Positions 9,001-16,586 of a stretch of 23,989 nucleotides of DNA are shown one piece after another. The stretch is taken from NCBI GenBank assembly GCA_905214465.1, contig CAJMMD010000031.1, positions 1-23,989 of the forward strand. Direction: 5' to 3'. This stretch comes from an uncultured bacterium (lineage in GTDB: Bacteria > Actinomycetota > Coriobacteriia > Coriobacteriales > Coriobacteriaceae). Positions within the stretch are counted from its first letter, which is position 1; each line of letters begins with the position of its first letter. Under the pieces are notes generated by a model. That model was not told the DNA's origin and made no database searches. It saw only the letters and a program-made list of their open reading frames with translations. The position numbers and the translations under genes are program-made.

Positions 9001-9796
9001 CATCCCCGTGTTCCCCGGCAACAACTGCGAGTACGACAGCGCCCGCGCCTTCCGTGCCGCCGGTGCCGAGGCCGACACCTTCGTGATCAACAACCTCACG
9101 CCCGAGGCCGTCGCCGAGAGCACCCACGAGCTTGCCCGCCGCATCCGTGCAAGCCAGATCGTCATGATCCCCGGCGGCTTCTCGGGCGGCGACGAGCCCG
9201 ACGGCTCCGCCAAGTTCATCACGGCGTTCTTCCGCGCTCCCGAGGTCACCGAGGCAGTCCGCGACCTGCTCAAGGCCCGCGATGGCCTGATGCTGGGCAT
9301 CTGCAACGGCTTCCAGGCCCTGATCAAGCTCGGCCTGGTGCCCTACGGCGACATCGTCGACGCCACGCCCGATGCGCCCACGTTGACGTTCAACACCATC
9401 GGTCGCCACCAGAGCCGTCTGGTGCGCACCCGCATCTCGTCCAACTTGTCCCCGTGGCTGTCGCAGTGCAGCCTGGACGACCCCTACACCGTCGCCATCA
9501 GCCACGGCGAGGGCCGCTTTGTCGCCAATGACGAAGTGCTCGCCCAGCTGATCGCCAACGGCCAGGTCGCCACGCAGTACGTGGGCGAGAACGGCAAGCC
9601 CAGCATGGATCTTTCCGTCAACCCCAACGGCTCCGCACTCGCCATCGAGGGCATCACGAGCCCCGACGGCCGCGTCCTGGGCAAGATGGGCCATGCCGAG
9701 CGTCGCGGCGACAACCTGTACCGCAACGTGCCCGAGCATGTCCCCGGCGACAAGTTCATGCCGATCTTTGAGAGCGGCGTAGCCTACTTCGCCTAA
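6050..9796 (+). CDS. purL: phosphoribosylformylglycinamidine synthase, single-chain PurL-PurQ type
   Basis: A 1248-aa cytoplasmic enzyme of purine synthesis converting FGAR to FGAM with ATP and glutamine. The N-terminal part is the synthetase, with KNETHNHPTEIEPFGGAATC and GGAIRDPLSGR in the first AIRS-like half and GGKDSMSGSF in the second. The C-terminal part is a class I glutamine amidotransferase starting near RPRVIIPVFPGNNCEYDSAR. Its nucleophile is Cys1085 (GICNGFQ) and its catalytic pair His1152/Glu1154 (SHGEGRF). Length and order match the roughly 1250-aa fused form common in clostridia. The ATG at 6050 was preferred to an upstream in-frame start because AGGAAGGCAGGAA lies just before it and the family N-terminus starts there. 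No other pur gene is adjacent. The preceding 107 bases after a TATCAT hexamer (5935-5940) may be a leader, but no known riboswitch was recognised. Confidence 0.97.
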   Translation: MVSRIYVEKKPGFDVEAQQLKGELTEILGIKGIEALRIINRYDVEGIDEELFRSCVPTVFSEPQVDVTYDELPASDGAVFAVEFLPGQFDQRADSASECVQLISQGERPAVRSAKVYMISGALDEAAIDAIKHYVVNPVEARIASLDLPETLYMETPEPQPVEVLDGFRELDEAGLAAFISERGLAMDEADIAFCQQYFRDEDRDPTITEIRVIDTYWSDHCRHTTFGTVLDDVTIDDAVVQQAFDRYMEMRHELGRDAKPVCLMDMGTIGAKYLKKTGVMTDVDESEEINACTVKVKVDVDGEDQDWLFLFKNETHNHPTEIEPFGGAATCVGGAIRDPLSGRSYVYQAMRVTGAGDPTVPVSETLEGKLPQRKLVTTAAAGYSSYGNQIGLATGQVNELYHPGYVAKRMEVGAVVGATPANHVRRECPAPTDKIILLGGRTGRDGIGGATGSSKTQNTESIETSGAEVQKGNAPVERKLQRLFRRGDACRLIKRCNDFGAGGVSVAVGELADGLYVDLDTVTKKYDGLDGTELAISESQERMACAVADSDVEEFMGYAAEENLEATVIAEVTAEPRMRMAWNGVAIVDLSREFLNSNGAPKHQVAHVCARSVWQPSWAGTTLAERMTSLVTDLNVASNKGLSERFDSTIGAATVLMPFGGKTQLTPSSAMVAKFPVDGETTTASAMAWGFNPYLMEADQFAGAYLSVVESIAKLVAAGFEHKRAYLSFQEYFERLRTEAERWGKPMAAVLGALMAQVDLGAGAIGGKDSMSGSFEDEAGELNVPPTLISFAVAVGKAARAVSPEFKGLTHRVVRIAPATYGEDYRPDAQQLLAAFDAVEALTATGNALAISTPGYGCGAESLFKMCVGNQIGIELAEDVDVESLFTPLYGSFIVELAEDAELPEVADGVVVEPLGTTVEGYVIDTGSEVIELSELQEAWESGIEGVFTYRSAGETPEVETIDFRAKDIHVYGGAKIARPRVIIPVFPGNNCEYDSARAFRAAGAEADTFVINNLTPEAVAESTHELARRIRASQIVMIPGGFSGGDEPDGSAKFITAFFRAPEVTEAVRDLLKARDGLMLGICNGFQALIKLGLVPYGDIVDATPDAPTLTFNTIGRHQSRLVRTRISSNLSPWLSQCSLDDPYTVAISHGEGRFVANDEVLAQLIANGQVATQYVGENGKPSMDLSVNPNGSALAIEGITSPDGRVLGKMGHAERRGDNLYRNVPEHVPGDKFMPIFESGVAYFA

Positions 9797-9833
9797 GCCT
9801 TTCCCATCGGGTACAATCCCCTCGGGTAACAAC

Positions 9834-9870
9834 ACCCGCCACCGGCACGCCCGGTGGCGGGTTCTTTTTT
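9834..9870 (+). terminator. rho-independent terminator after purL
   Basis: A 12-bp perfect stem (9834-9845 with 9851-9862) closes a 5-base loop, followed by TTC and six T residues (9865-9870). It is a textbook terminator ending only 27 bases before the next ATG. Confidence 0.93.
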
Positions 9871-9897
9871 GCTTTGCGCGTATAGGAGAAGGACATC

Positions 9898-10833
9898 ATG
9901 GAAAGCCGCAAGCCGTATCTCGCCACCCTGCCCGGACTCATCCTGGGCTGTCTTGTTTGCTGTGCACTCTGGGGATCGGCCTTTCCCTGCATCAAGATCG
10001 GCTACGCACTCTTTGGGATCCCGGCGCACGATAGCGCGTCGCAGCTACTCTTTGCAGGTTTGCGCTTCACGCTTGCCGGCATCCTGGTTATCGTCGGTAT
10101 GAGCACAGCTCAGCGCCGCCCGCTCGTCCCACAGGTACGCGATATCAAGCCCATCTGCATCCTGTCACTCTTCCAGACTATCGGGCAGTACTTCTTTTTC
10201 TACCTGGGACTCTCGCGCGCCAGTGCCATGTCGAGCTCCATCATCGAGGCCAGCGCCAACTTCCTCGCAATCCTCTTTGCCGCCCTGGCATTTCACACCG
10301 AGAAGCTCAATACGGCCAAGGTGCTTGGCTGTGCGCTGGGCTTTGCCGGCGTCGCGCTCGTCAACCTCTCGGGCGCAGATGGCACCTTTGGCTTCAGGCT
10401 CGATGGCGAGGGCTTTATCCTAGCCTCCACTGTCGCGGGTGCTCTTTCGACCTGCCTGATCGGCATCTTCTCGCGCAAGCATGACGGCGTCTTGCTCGCC
10501 GGGTGGCAGTTCTTGGTCGGCGGCCTGGTCCTCACCGCCATCGGCTTTTTGATGGGTGGCGCGCTCTCCCCCACGGCGATTGTCCCCGCCATCGTGCTCA
10601 TCATCTACATGGCGCTTATCTCCGCGGTCGCCTACTCGCTGTGGTCGCGCCTGCTTGCCGTCAACCCCGTCAGCCGCGTCTCGGTCTTTGGGTTTATGAA
10701 CCCGGTCTTTGGCGTACTGCTGAGCGCACTGCTGCTTGGCGAGGGCGCCGGCACGAGCCCCGTTACCGTCATCGTTGCCCTGCTCTTGGTCTGCAGCGGC
10801 ATCATCATCGTCAACAAACCCAAAAAAGCCTAG
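9898..10833 (+). CDS. EamA-family (drug/metabolite transporter superfamily) permease
   Basis: A 311-aa inner-membrane protein with about ten hydrophobic segments arranged as two EamA repeats. The first starts near LILGCLVCCALWGSAFPCIKIGYALF (quoted only as a landmark at about residues 13-38), and the second begins around residue 165 (GFILASTVAGALSTCL). It ends in a short basic tail (NKPKKA). Family members export amino acids, nucleosides or other metabolites; the substrate here is not evident. The ATG at 9898 is preceded by AGGAGAAGGA. It lies just after the purL terminator, leaving too little room for a separate promoter downstream of it. Either a promoter lies upstream of the hairpin, or the gene depends on readthrough. 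Confidence 0.92.
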   Translation: MESRKPYLATLPGLILGCLVCCALWGSAFPCIKIGYALFGIPAHDSASQLLFAGLRFTLAGILVIVGMSTAQRRPLVPQVRDIKPICILSLFQTIGQYFFFYLGLSRASAMSSSIIEASANFLAILFAALAFHTEKLNTAKVLGCALGFAGVALVNLSGADGTFGFRLDGEGFILASTVAGALSTCLIGIFSRKHDGVLLAGWQFLVGGLVLTAIGFLMGGALSPTAIVPAIVLIIYMALISAVAYSLWSRLLAVNPVSRVSVFGFMNPVFGVLLSALLLGEGAGTSPVTVIVALLLVCSGIIIVNKPKKA

Positions 10834-10908
10834 CGAACTGCCCTTATTTAGCAGAGAGATTCACATACTTTAGTTTAATGGAGTACATCGGTGAGCTGAA
10901 GGCCACCA

Positions 10909-10933
10909 CGCACGCAAGCGTGCGCCCCTTTTT
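10909..10933 (+). terminator. terminator between the convergent EamA and GGDEF genes
   Basis: CGCACG (10909-10914) pairs with CGTGCG (10919-10924) around a CAAG loop, followed by CCCC and five T residues (10929-10933). It ends directly at the stop codon of the convergent minus-strand gene. Confidence 0.7.
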
Positions 10934-12076
10934 CTAGCGTATCTGGACGCCGGCTTTCTTTTTCTCGGCCTTGACGCGGTAGAGCTCCGCATCGGCAGCA
11001 CGAAGCAAGTCTTGCCAGGTATCGACGCCATCACCAACCCGTGCGTAGCCGATGGACATCCGCAACAGATACGGCACGTCGGCACGTGCGAGCTCATCGT
11101 TGATTGCCGCACACAGGCTTATGATGTCCTGCTCCGCCGTCGCCTTTTGGAGCACCACGAACTCATCGCCGCCATAACGTGCGATAAAGCCGCCAGACGC
11201 CGAGCAGACTTCTTTGAGCGCAGCGGATATGACCTGAAGAGCGTGGTCGCCCTCCACATGCCCATAGCGATCGTTAATCTGCTTAAAGCCGTCGGCGTCC
11301 ATCATAAGCAGATATACATCTTCGGCCTGATCCACATTTGAGAAGAGCGACAGCATATAGGTCTCAAAACGGTTGCGATTGTTAAGTCCAGTCAACGGGT
11401 CGGTCGAGATGAGCTGCTCCTGGTAGATGATGTAAAGCAGCAACATGCTAATCATTATGCCGACACAAAGGCCGGGCACCGAGTATACGACCTGAAAGGT
11501 ACCGCCCACCAGGGCCGGAATGGCGAAAAATGCCAAGGTTCGATAGATGGCCTTCGTCTGCAGGCTCTCGACCCTGCGAGATTGCACAAACGCATGCAGG
11601 GACGTATGTATAACGTAACAGTAGCTGACGATGGGCTGGATCATATAGGCAAAGCCGCGACGATACACGCCCTGCGAATCGATATAGAACAGGGCGTGCG
11701 TCCAGTAACTGGTAAACGCCAGCACGACCACCAGAGCCGTAGGCAACGCTACAAGCACCACCCTATAGCGCGAGGTCAAAAGGCGAGAACCCTGCACCGT
11801 CTCGGAATAGATAAACCAAATGAGACACGCGATAGCAAAGAGCGAAAACGAAACCGCGTTGGAAATCCAGTTGGCAGCAATGCCCAACGTGCCGTCCACA
11901 CCGTCCGAAAGCGTCCAGATCATATCGAATAATATGTACGCGGCAGAGGTGTAGCCAAGCATGCTAAACAATAGCTGCTGGGTGCTCGAGAACAAGGAGC
12001 GACGACTTCGCACGGCAAGCCCGATAAGAACAATCATGCATAGCACGAATATCTCAATCTTGAGTGCCTTAACCAC
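10934..12076 (-). CDS. membrane diguanylate cyclase (GGDEF)
   Basis: A protein of about 380 aa. The N-terminal ~210 residues form a multi-helix membrane sensor (about six to seven hydrophobic segments) of no recognised named domain. A GGDEF domain follows, starting at DPLTGLNNRNRFE. It has the substrate/metal region DADGFKQINDRYGH and an intact active site YGGDEF, and ends with RMSIGYARV and the ADAELYRVKAEKK motif. It is predicted to make cyclic di-GMP from two GTP in response to a membrane or external signal. No RxxD inhibitory site was confirmed before the GGDEF motif, so product inhibition is uncertain. Start: an ATG at 12085 has GAAGGG directly against it, too close, while a GTG at 12076 has the same site nine bases upstream, so GTG was chosen. 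A TTG at 12118 has no ribosome binding site. Confidence 0.92.
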   Translation of the reverse strand: MVKALKIEIFVLCMIVLIGLAVRSRRSLFSSTQQLLFSMLGYTSAAYILFDMIWTLSDGVDGTLGIAANWISNAVSFSLFAIACLIWFIYSETVQGSRLLTSRYRVVLVALPTALVVVLAFTSYWTHALFYIDSQGVYRRGFAYMIQPIVSYCYVIHTSLHAFVQSRRVESLQTKAIYRTLAFFAIPALVGGTFQVVYSVPGLCVGIMISMLLLYIIYQEQLISTDPLTGLNNRNRFETYMLSLFSNVDQAEDVYLLMMDADGFKQINDRYGHVEGDHALQVISAALKEVCSASGGFIARYGGDEFVVLQKATAEQDIISLCAAINDELARADVPYLLRMSIGYARVGDGVDTWQDLLRAADAELYRVKAEKKKAGVQIR

Positions 12077-12139
12077 TAGCGCCATCCCTTCAATACCCAA
12101 GTGGTCAGAATCGCCCAATTCGAATCAGGGCAATAAACA

Positions 12140-12166
12140 CCCCTTTACTCCGCAGGGGTAAAGGGG
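12140..12166 (-). terminator. possible terminator for the minus-strand permease gene
   Basis: CCCCTTTAC (12140-12148) and GTAAAGGGG (12158-12166) form a perfect 9-bp stem with a 9-base loop. Read on the minus strand it is followed by TGTTTATT, a moderately T-rich tail. It is the second of two hairpins downstream of the KdgT-family gene. Confidence 0.55.
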
Positions 12167-12177
12167 ATAATAGCAGA

Positions 12178-12217
12178 GCGCCCGAACATCACTGCAAAAC
12201 AGTTTCTGTTCGGGCGC
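12178..12217 (-). terminator. long inverted repeat downstream of the KdgT-family gene
   Basis: Arms of 11 bp (GCGCCCGAACA at 12178-12188 and TGTTCGGGCGC at 12207-12217) pair perfectly. The 18-base loop holds a further 4-bp stem (ACTG/CAGT around CAAAA). It starts about 50 bases after the permease stop. There is no T-run on either side, so it may be an mRNA 3'-end stabiliser or part of a tandem terminator with the hairpin at 12140-12166. Confidence 0.55.
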
Positions 12218-12266
12218 CCATACGGCGCGAATTGCACACGCCGGCATCATTGATGGGTATCGATTG

Positions 12267-13289
12267 CTACTCGCCATCGATGTCAGTCGCGACGGCCTCC
12301 TCGATGGCCTCGACACCGACAGGCGACAGATCCTCCTTGCCTTGGCAGAACTTCTTGTCGACCCAGCCAGTCAGAATCGGAGCCATGATCGCCGTGATGA
12401 TAACGGCGGTGGCGATCTGAGCGTACGCGGTGGGCGCAAGCTCGGCGTAACGCGGTGCGACCTCGGCGAGGGCAACCGGTGTGGTCATAGCCGTGCCGGC
12501 AATGGTGGAGCAAGCCACAGCGGCCTTGCCATTGCCGCCGCACAGACGCTCGAACGCAAAGGTGATGGGACCGACGACAAACAGCGTGACAAGGCCCAGC
12601 AAGATGCCGGAAATACCGCCGGTGATAAAGCTCGACAGGCTCATGGACGCACCGAGCTGAAATCCGATGACGGCAATCGCGGGATTGGCACCGGGAACCA
12701 GCAGGTTCTTGATAAACGGGAACAGGTTGCCCAGAACCATGCCAATAACGAGTGGCAAGATGGAGCCGATAATGGTGCCAATGGGAATGTTGGCGAGGCC
12801 GGAAACACCGAGGATGATCATCGTGACGGCGGGGCCGGCCGTAAAGAACAGGATACCGACGGCGCCCTGCTCAGACTCATCACCGAACTCGCCCATGATG
12901 CCCGTATAGAGCGCCATGTTGCAAAACGTGATGCCGCCGATGATAGACACGGAGCTCAGACCCAGGAAGTTGTCGTTAAAGAAATATGCCACGCCCAGGC
13001 CGAGAGCCGCTGCGACGACCAGCTTGGGAATCAGCACGACGATGCCGGTCTTGATAGCGCCCGGCGTGGACTTAAAGCTGATGCCGGCGCCCACAAACAG
13101 CAGGATCGCGGCGACGATGGTATTGGAGCCACCGCGGCAGGCAGCCGTAAAGAATCCGCCGATCTCAAAAACCTGCGGGCAGAAGGTGTTGAGCAAAAGA
13201 CCGACGATCATCGGATAAATCATGATGTCGCCCGGGATGCGCGGGACCTTGAATTTCTTTTGCTCGTTGGCGGTTGCTTCCTGTGCCAT
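12267..13289 (-). CDS. kdgT: 2-keto-3-deoxygluconate permease family transporter
   Basis: A 340-aa inner-membrane protein with about ten hydrophobic segments and strong overall likeness to the KdgT family. It starts with KVPRIPGDIMIYPMIVGLLLN, has the Gly-rich GGFFTAACRGGSNT, and ends with the signature region STIAGTAMTTPVALAEVAP (about 270-290). Known members import 2-keto-3-deoxygluconate by proton symport during pectin and hexuronate breakdown. Length is close to the E. coli protein (327 aa). The ATG at 13289 has GGGGG five bases upstream; a longer TTG start at 13319 has less support. No kdgK, eda or uronate genes are nearby, so the real substrate is open. The C-terminal tail is acidic. 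Downstream lie two hairpins. Confidence 0.9.
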   Translation of the reverse strand: MAQEATANEQKKFKVPRIPGDIMIYPMIVGLLLNTFCPQVFEIGGFFTAACRGGSNTIVAAILLFVGAGISFKSTPGAIKTGIVVLIPKLVVAAALGLGVAYFFNDNFLGLSSVSIIGGITFCNMALYTGIMGEFGDESEQGAVGILFFTAGPAVTMIILGVSGLANIPIGTIIGSILPLVIGMVLGNLFPFIKNLLVPGANPAIAVIGFQLGASMSLSSFITGGISGILLGLVTLFVVGPITFAFERLCGGNGKAAVACSTIAGTAMTTPVALAEVAPRYAELAPTAYAQIATAVIITAIMAPILTGWVDKKFCQGKEDLSPVGVEAIEEAVATDIDGE

Positions 13290-13439
13290 GAAACCCCCAT
13301 TTCCGCTGACGGGGTACAAAAGCCCACGTCACGCTTTGCTACAGTAAAGTTTGACCATGGTACCAGAAGAAATAGACCAGCTCGGTGAAAAACTCGACAA
13401 GTTGGGATGGAACGAGATTCGGCGCCCGCGACGCCACCC

Positions 13440-13763
13440 CTATATAAGGCTCAAGACGATATAGAGTACGATGCCCGAGACGCAGCACCACAGCATCGAT
13501 TTTGTCTTGACCGCCACGACCACGACGCCGGCGGCCGCAATCCAGGGAACCAAGGCAGGCCAGAGCCCCGCGTCGAACGCGCCGGGACTCACCAAGTCGT
13601 TGGCGACCAGCGCGGCAAAGGCAGCGGGCGGGATATAGCCCAGGGCCTCGGTAATACGGGGCGACAGGGTCCGCCCGCGCAAGGCGAACGCCGGCGCGAT
13701 GCGAAAGAACGCGATAGCAGCCCACGACGACAGCCACAGAACCAAGAACTCGTTAACGGGCAT
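13440..13763 (-). CDS. azlD: AzlD-family branched-chain amino-acid transport subunit
   Basis: A 107-aa membrane protein with three to four hydrophobic helices. The AzlD-type stretch FFRIAPAFALRGRTLSPRI is followed by YIPPAAFAALVANDL, and length fits the family (about 100-110 aa). AzlD is the small partner of AzlC in a branched-chain amino-acid exporter; in Bacillus subtilis the pair gives 4-azaleucine resistance. The ATG at 13763 overlaps the 3' end of azlC by 11 bases (ATGCCCGTTAA), so translation is probably coupled, and GAGGTG lies eight bases upstream. A longer frame upstream runs into azlC and is not needed. Confidence 0.9.
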   Translation of the reverse strand: MPVNEFLVLWLSSWAAIAFFRIAPAFALRGRTLSPRITEALGYIPPAAFAALVANDLVSPGAFDAGLWPALVPWIAAAGVVVVAVKTKSMLWCCVSGIVLYIVLSLI

Positions 13764-14445
13764 CGCGGGCACCTCTTCCGTCAAATACAGCATCGCACGC
13801 CAGCGCAATGGTAATGCCGACCACGACGCTTGCCGGCACGGCAATATTCACGAGGCCCAAGAACTTGCATACGGCGACGGACACCGCGCCCGAAACCGCC
13901 GCGACAACGTTGCCGCGCGACAGCCGCTGCGAAAAGAGCAGGCAGATAAAGAGCGAGGTGCAGACAAAGGCTGCAATGGCGGTGGGAACATCGACAACGG
14001 CGCCGACGATGGCGCCCGTCGTACACGATACGCCCCATGTTGCGATAAGGATCACGTTGAGCACAAAGGACTCGCGCGGGCCCCAATCCTCCCCTTCAAC
14101 CAACTTGGCAAGCGAGATGCCATATGCCTCCTCGGTAAGTGTCGCGGCAACAGCCAGCGTCTGACTCTTCGAGGCACCCGTCAGATGCGACGTGATCGAT
14201 GCCGAGTAAAGCGCAAAGCGCGAGGAGATGGCAGCAACGCTCGCGACGATCGACGCCGCAGGCACACCTGCCAGCCACAGATTGCAGATCATAAACTGCC
14301 CGCTGCCCGTCACGAACGTGCTGCTCAGAGCAAAGACCATCCAGGGTTCCATTCCCGTCTGCCCCATGATCATTCCGCACGGCGCGCCTATTGCAACATA
14401 GGTAAGCATCACTGGCCAGACGGTTCTAACGATTTTGAGCACCAT
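13753..14445 (-). CDS. azlC: AzlC-family branched-chain amino-acid transport subunit
   Basis: A 230-aa membrane protein with about seven hydrophobic segments. Family features include the N-terminal VAIGAPCGMIMGQTG, the motif FVTGSGQFMICNLWLAG and the conserved SSRFALYSASIT, followed by EEAYGISL. It is the large subunit of the AzlCD exporter for branched-chain amino acids. The ATG at 14445 was chosen because the protein then begins at the usual family start (VLKIVRTVWPVMLTY); the ribosome binding site is weak (AGGATGAG). The upstream in-frame extension to 14514 is hydrophilic and unlike the family. It forms a two-gene operon with azlD and is divergent from the HD-domain gene. Confidence 0.92.
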   Translation of the reverse strand: MVLKIVRTVWPVMLTYVAIGAPCGMIMGQTGMEPWMVFALSSTFVTGSGQFMICNLWLAGVPAASIVASVAAISSRFALYSASITSHLTGASKSQTLAVAATLTEEAYGISLAKLVEGEDWGPRESFVLNVILIATWGVSCTTGAIVGAVVDVPTAIAAFVCTSLFICLLFSQRLSRGNVVAAVSGAVSVAVCKFLGLVNIAVPASVVVGITIALACDAVFDGRGARDAR

Positions 14446-14504
14446 ACGCTTCTCATCCTGACAAGGTCTCCGAGCCGCATGTAGCGACACGGCAGAATCA
14501 TCAT

Positions 14505-14531
14505 CCGACAGCAACCGAGTTCACCTACAAT
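14505..14531 (+). promoter_or_regulatory. possible promoter of the HD-domain gene
   Basis: TACAAT (14526-14531) is a good -10 hexamer 40 bases before the ATG. The best -35 candidate is CCGACA (14505-14510), but the 15-base spacing is short. It lies in the divergent intergenic region with azlC. Confidence 0.3.
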
Positions 14532-14571
14532 TGCCACCGGATCGAAAGACACAACTTTTTAGGAAGTCATT

Positions 14572-15384
14572 ATGACAGCTATCGATCGAGACCGGGCGCG
14601 CGCGGCCTTCAAAAGCTACACCGATGCCTACGACGCCACTAACCCACGCATCGCGCTCAAATTCGAGCATACGTACCACGTGGCCGAGGCATGCGATGCC
14701 GTAGCACGCGAGCAGGGCTGGTCGTCAGAAGATATTGACCTGGCATGGCTTTGCGGCCTGCTACACGATATGGGCCGCTTTGAGCAGTTGCGGCGCTGGG
14801 ACACCTTTAAGGACGCCGAGAGCATGAGCCATGCAGCGCTGGGCATCGAGGTCCTCTTTGGCGAGAATCCCGCCGATGCACCCGCCGTAACGAGCATCCG
14901 CGACTTTATCGATGACCCGGCAGAAGATGAGCTCATCCGAGCGAGCATTGCCTATCACAGCGATTTTCGTCTACCCGCGCAGCTCGACGAGCGTACGCGG
15001 AGCTTCTGCGATATCGTGCGCGATGGTGACAAGATCGACATTATGCGCACCATCGCCGACAGCACCGTCGAGACCATCCTCAAGGTGGATGAGGACGCAT
15101 TTCTCGCCAGCCACTTCTCGGCACCGGCGCTTACCGCCTTTGACGAGCACCGCTGCGTCGCACGCGATGAGCGCGATGAGCCCGCAGACTACCTGGTGGG
15201 ACTCATCTGCTTTATGTTTGAGCTCGTCTATCCAGCGAGCCGCGCGCTGGCGCGCGAACAGGGCGATATCCACCGCCTGCTCGATGCGCCCTTTGGCATT
15301 ACGCGGCCCTTTACCAACCCCGCCACGCAGGCAACCTGGAGCCGCCTAAAGGACGAGATGCGCGACTGGCTGACGCGCGCTTAG
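14572..15384 (+). CDS. HD-domain metal-dependent phosphohydrolase-like protein
   Basis: A 270-aa soluble protein. An HD superfamily domain spans roughly residues 30-190. FEHTYHVAEAC supplies His33/His36, the paired metal ligands are His65-Asp66 in CGLLHDMGRF, SHAALG has His88, IAYHSD has His129, and DGDKID (151-156) supplies the late Asp. The family hydrolyses phosphate esters, often of nucleotides. The order of motifs resembles the small stand-alone HD hydrolases of anaerobes, not GppA/SpoT or HD-GYP proteins, but the substrate cannot be assigned. The ATG has AGGAAG six bases upstream. Its stop overlaps the stop of the convergent etfA by 3 bases, and no terminator separates them, so the two transcripts probably overlap. 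Confidence 0.88.
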   Translation: MTAIDRDRARAAFKSYTDAYDATNPRIALKFEHTYHVAEACDAVAREQGWSSEDIDLAWLCGLLHDMGRFEQLRRWDTFKDAESMSHAALGIEVLFGENPADAPAVTSIRDFIDDPAEDELIRASIAYHSDFRLPAQLDERTRSFCDIVRDGDKIDIMRTIADSTVETILKVDEDAFLASHFSAPALTAFDEHRCVARDERDEPADYLVGLICFMFELVYPASRALAREQGDIHRLLDAPFGITRPFTNPATQATWSRLKDEMRDWLTRA

Positions 15385-16586
15385 CGCTCAAGCTGAGCCA
15401 GCAGCTCCTCAACGATCTCAACGGCATCGCCGACGACCTTATACTGGGCAGCACCGAAGATGGGGGCATCCGGGTCCTCATTGATGGCGACAATGCACTC
15501 CGCCCCACCGATGCCGGCGAGATGCTGGATAGCGCCCGAGACACCGATGCTCACGAGGAGCTTGGGCGAGACCGATACACCCGTCTGGCCAATTTGGTGG
15601 CGATACTCCAACCAGCCTGCCTCCACAATGGGACGCGTGCAACCAAGCTCGGCACCCAGGGCATCGGCGAGCTTTCGCATCAGGGGCAGATTCTTCTTGG
15701 AGCCGATGCCGCGGCCCACCACGACCAGACGCTCGGCATCGGCAATTGAGGCCTGCTGTCCCCACTCCTCGGCGGGAATCGAGATCTCGACGCGGGCCTT
15801 AACGTCATCCGCAAGCACTACCTGGGTAATCGTGCCGGAGCGGCTATAGTCAAACTCGGGCGCCTTAAAGATGCCGGGGCGCACCGTTGCCATCTGAGGA
15901 CGGTGGTTGGGGCAGATAATGGTGGCCATCAGGTTGCCGCCAAACGCCGGGCGCGTCTGCTGCAGCAGACCCGTCTCCGCATCCATAGAAAGCACCGTGC
16001 AATCGGCTGTAAGACCCGTCTGCAAGCGCACGGCCACACCGGGCGCCAGCTCGCGACCAAAGGCGGTCGCGCCGTACAGAATGGCCTCGGGCTTGCGCTC
16101 GGCCACCAAATCGTAGATCAGGCGAGCATAGACCTCCGCGTCGTTCTGACGCAGGCGCTCGTCACGACAGACCAGAACTTCGTCCGCGCCGGCACAAACC
16201 AGGTGTTCGAGGTCCTCGAGCGAGCCCTCGGAACCTATGCCGATCAGCGCCACCAGGCGACAGCCGCGTGCATCAGCAAGCTCGCGCCCCTTGCCCATGA
16301 GCTCGAAGGCCACGGATGCCACGGCATCGTGCTTGTCAGTTTGCACGAAGACCCAAATGTCTCGATATGCGTCAAGGTCTGCCGCGCCGGCGGCCTCGTC
16401 GCGCTCAATCGAGATGGCGTTGACGGGGCAGGCGTCGACGCACCCACCGCACAGGATACAGCCGTCGGTTACGCGGGCACAGCGATTGGGGCGCTCACCC
16501 TCCACCACAATGCCGCCCGAGGCGCAGGCGCGAACGCAGCGACCGCAGCCGATACAGGCTTCGCCATCGATAATCAGCCCGCTCAT
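15381..16586 (-). CDS. etfA: electron transfer flavoprotein alpha subunit with N-terminal 2[4Fe-4S] ferredoxin domain
   Basis: A 401-aa cytoplasmic protein. Residues 1-62 form a ferredoxin-like domain with two CxxCxxCxxxC motifs (CIGCGRCVRAC and CILCGGCVDACP); the first lacks the usual Pro. The ETF alpha N-terminal domain follows (about 70-250, with AILYGATAFGRELAPGVAVRL). The FAD-binding C-terminal domain comes next (about 275-395: VVVGRGIGSKKN, QIGQTGVSVSPKLLVSIGVSGAIQHLAGI, and INEDPDAPIF). With EtfB it carries FAD and moves electrons between a dehydrogenase and an acceptor. The fused ferredoxin domain is known from Etfs paired with 2-hydroxyacid or acyl-CoA dehydrogenases in anaerobes, such as LctC of Acetobacterium woodii. 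The ATG abuts the etfB stop (TAGATG). Confidence 0.95.
   Translation of the reverse strand: MSGLIIDGEACIGCGRCVRACASGGIVVEGERPNRCARVTDGCILCGGCVDACPVNAISIERDEAAGAADLDAYRDIWVFVQTDKHDAVASVAFELMGKGRELADARGCRLVALIGIGSEGSLEDLEHLVCAGADEVLVCRDERLRQNDAEVYARLIYDLVAERKPEAILYGATAFGRELAPGVAVRLQTGLTADCTVLSMDAETGLLQQTRPAFGGNLMATIICPNHRPQMATVRPGIFKAPEFDYSRSGTITQVVLADDVKARVEISIPAEEWGQQASIADAERLVVVGRGIGSKKNLPLMRKLADALGAELGCTRPIVEAGWLEYRHQIGQTGVSVSPKLLVSIGVSGAIQHLAGIGGAECIVAINEDPDAPIFGAAQYKVVGDAVEIVEELLAQLER

Noticed and set aside
6482..9835. A 1117-codon open frame on the minus strand opposite purL
   Set aside because: It mirrors the real purL gene; long antisense frames arise from strong third-position G/C bias. 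The translation is a low-complexity Gly/Ala/Val/Asp/Leu mix with no domain, while the plus strand has full PurL motifs.
12264..13388. A 374-codon plus-strand frame opposite the KdgT-family gene
   Set aside because: The translation is hydrophilic (Asp/Arg/Gly/Asn/Gln-rich), as expected of the complement of a membrane protein gene; no ribosome binding site was found.
13357..13464. A 35-codon plus-strand frame starting MVPEEIDQLGEKLDKLGWNE
   Set aside because: The first 20 residues look protein-like, but there is no ribosome binding site and the end runs antisense into azlD, so it was not called.
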